The notes under the pieces were generated by a model that did not search any database, had not been told where the DNA came from, and saw nothing but the letters and a program-made list of their open reading frames with translations. The position numbers and the translations under genes are program-made. Below are positions 32,528-34,025 of a stretch of DNA of 34,025 nt, one piece after another (the first letter of the stretch is position 1; every line of letters starts with the position of its first letter). Source of the stretch: Cerioporus squamosus (taxonomy: Eukaryota > Basidiomycota > Agaricomycetes > Polyporales > Polyporaceae); assembly GCA_022592435.1 (NCBI GenBank), contig JABYQS010000300.1, positions 1-34,025 on the forward strand, read 5' to 3'.

Positions 32528-33689
32528 CCTGATCCCTCATGCTGCCCACGGCCATGCGATTCCTCGGAGCCCTGTGGACTGTCTTCAGGTGCTTCGCATC
32601 CATGCATCGATAGACTGTCTCTCGTGTCGACATGGGAGGTTTGCCGTAGCACAAACGCCTGTGATCAGCGGTATGTCGAATCTGTTCAATAGTTCGACCG
32701 TACGTTGTCTGACGCATAACGCATCGTTCCTGCAGTGTATCCTGCCCGCAAGGGAGGTGAGACCATGGCCAATAGGCCTGGAAGGGCACAGCTCCCGCTC
32801 GTTACGCAACGGATTGACTGCGGCTTTGCCGACAGCCCGTTGCCAATGCACCGCTCAGACGATTGCCCATCTGACACTTACTGATGTTCGGCCACCCCTT
32901 CCCCTTCAGAAATACCTCCAGCAGCGCCGCAGGACTCGACCGCACATCCCGCCGCCCCCGCCGCTTCGCTAGTTCCCGCGACTGCGATTGCATCCCAGAC
33001 CCCACCTAGCGGACGAATCGCGAGCATGCGGACGTTAAATCGAGAAGTCCTCCCCATCTCGCCGTCCCAATCTGGCTCTTCCGGCTGGGGTCGACACTGC
33101 GACTGCGTCAAAACACAGACCGTGCGACGCTCTCTCTTTGCGCGAGGTCACAGTTCGCAAGGGCATCAACAACTCGTTGGTTATCAGCGTCGACCTGTTG
33201 AACCTCCAACGCCGGTTGCGCGGGCGCCAGTGATCTGCAATTCGCTACGCGGTGAGCCCTTTCCAATGTTAGAGATGTCGCTGACCTATCTCACTGAAAA
33301 GACCGGTTATGCTAGCACTGCAAATTCCCTCCTTGCATCATGTACTGGAGCTTGGTACGGGCTATCCCCTTATTCGCACCTCCTCAGTTCTCAGTACTAC
33401 GACTTCGCATTTTGAGCTGCGTTTCTCAGACTCGTTACTCCCTGCATCCTCGGTGCATGTTCTGCTCGTACACTATCGTCAAGTGACCCGGATTGTGCGT
33501 ACTTCTCATACTCTCTCTTGGGATGCATTTATCTTGCGGACATTGAGTGGTATCGACATACCGTTCCTCTCGGTTGTCGCGATGCGAATCGCCAGCCGAC
33601 ACTCACACCGAAACTTCACGCGATTGGTCGGTCACGTATCGGCCAATGTCCAAACTATCAACGATGGTGTTTACGTAGGAAAGATAAGG

Positions 33690-34025
33690 GTAATATATTA
33701 GTATATTAAGGCTGTATTAACATGGCAAACATGGAGTGAAAATGCGGATGACATTGAGAATATTTGCCCTCTATTGGCCACATGGTTCCCGCTGGGAACA
33801 TGCCCGCAACATGCAAGATGTCTTCAAGATAATAATGAAGGCACTAACATGTTGTGGGTATCTTGGTTGTCCTCAGCATGTTGACAGGACAAATGTAGAG
33901 GGAACACGAGGCATACTTGTGGTATATTTGCGCAAGAAACACCATACTAAATTGTCCCAAAGTTGTAATGTCTTATATGTCGCCCATATACAACAGACTG
34001 CCAAAATATACGCCAAGCAAACATG
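33690..34025. other. AT-rich terminal segment of different composition
   Basis: From about 33690 the sequence turns AT-rich and non-coding, unlike the GC-rich remainder, with many recurrences of ACATG/CATGT words (for example AACATGG, GAACATGCCCGCAACATG, AACATGTTG). This looks like the edge of a transposable element or a long terminal repeat continuing outside the window. No terminal motif could be fixed. Confidence 0.45.

Larger units (their letters stand above)
31101..34025. other. Gene-poor right end of the window
   Basis: No confident gene. A frame open without stop from about 32907 to 33415 (PPSGRIASMRTLNREVLPIS, Pro/Ala-rich upstream) follows an acceptor-like CCCCTTCAG and could be a gene fragment, but no partner exon was found. 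The tandem repeats and the AT-rich tail are listed separately. Confidence 0.4.

Overview
The window is genomic DNA from a filamentous fungus, most likely a basidiomycete of the Agaricomycetes. The evidence is about 50-60 bp GT...AG introns cutting almost every gene, TATA boxes 80-100 nt upstream of several start codons, a Tnp2-like transposase, an F-box/LRR gene, and a WD40 protein and a 'GMSSDES' protein of types I associate from memory with that class. No rRNA, tRNA or CRISPR array was seen. All gene models were spliced by hand from the raw sequence.

Layout. 1-2463 (-): 3'-truncated CACTA/EnSpm-type transposase. 2801-8306 and 17340-22794: two mirror-image copies of a three-gene cassette, called A, B and C here. 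Left copy: C-left (-), A-left (-), 1.5 kb spacer, B-left (+). Right copy: B-right (-), 1.5 kb spacer, A-right (+), C-right (+). The interior between the two B genes holds a doubtful gene (8.64-10.0 kb, +), a small gene (11.1-11.85 kb, -), a possible membrane-protein remnant (12.6-13.4 kb, -), a proline-rich protein gene (13.65-14.8 kb, +) and a WD40 gene with a C-terminal membrane segment (15.2-17.1 kb, -). To the right lie the GMSSDES-family gene (23.2-25.7 kb, +), an F-box gene (26.8-28.2 kb, -), a doubtful spliced gene (28.6-29.75 kb, +), a gene for an N-terminally membrane-anchored helical protein (29.97-31.1 kb, +), and a gene-poor end with minisatellites and an AT-rich tail.

The striking signal is the mirror cassette. 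The spacer between the A and B start codons is 1518 bp in both copies and differs at about five positions, yet the A, B and C proteins on either side are related only at low protein similarity. Homology is certain because exon lengths and intron phases match: A 45/45 and 71/71 nt; B 75/75, 77/77, 114/114 and 42/42 nt; C 98/98 and 294/294 nt. The near-identical inverted repeats stop within the first 3-7 codons of B and A. So two diverged versions of a divergent gene pair plus neighbour share an essentially identical bidirectional promoter region, in an orientation that would let recombination invert the 11 kb between them and exchange A/B partners. The function of A, B and C is unknown; I recognise no domain in them. 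A-type proteins end in membrane segments and C-type proteins are helical, so a membrane-associated complex is a reasonable guess and no more. An assembly chimera of two haplotypes must be excluded first.
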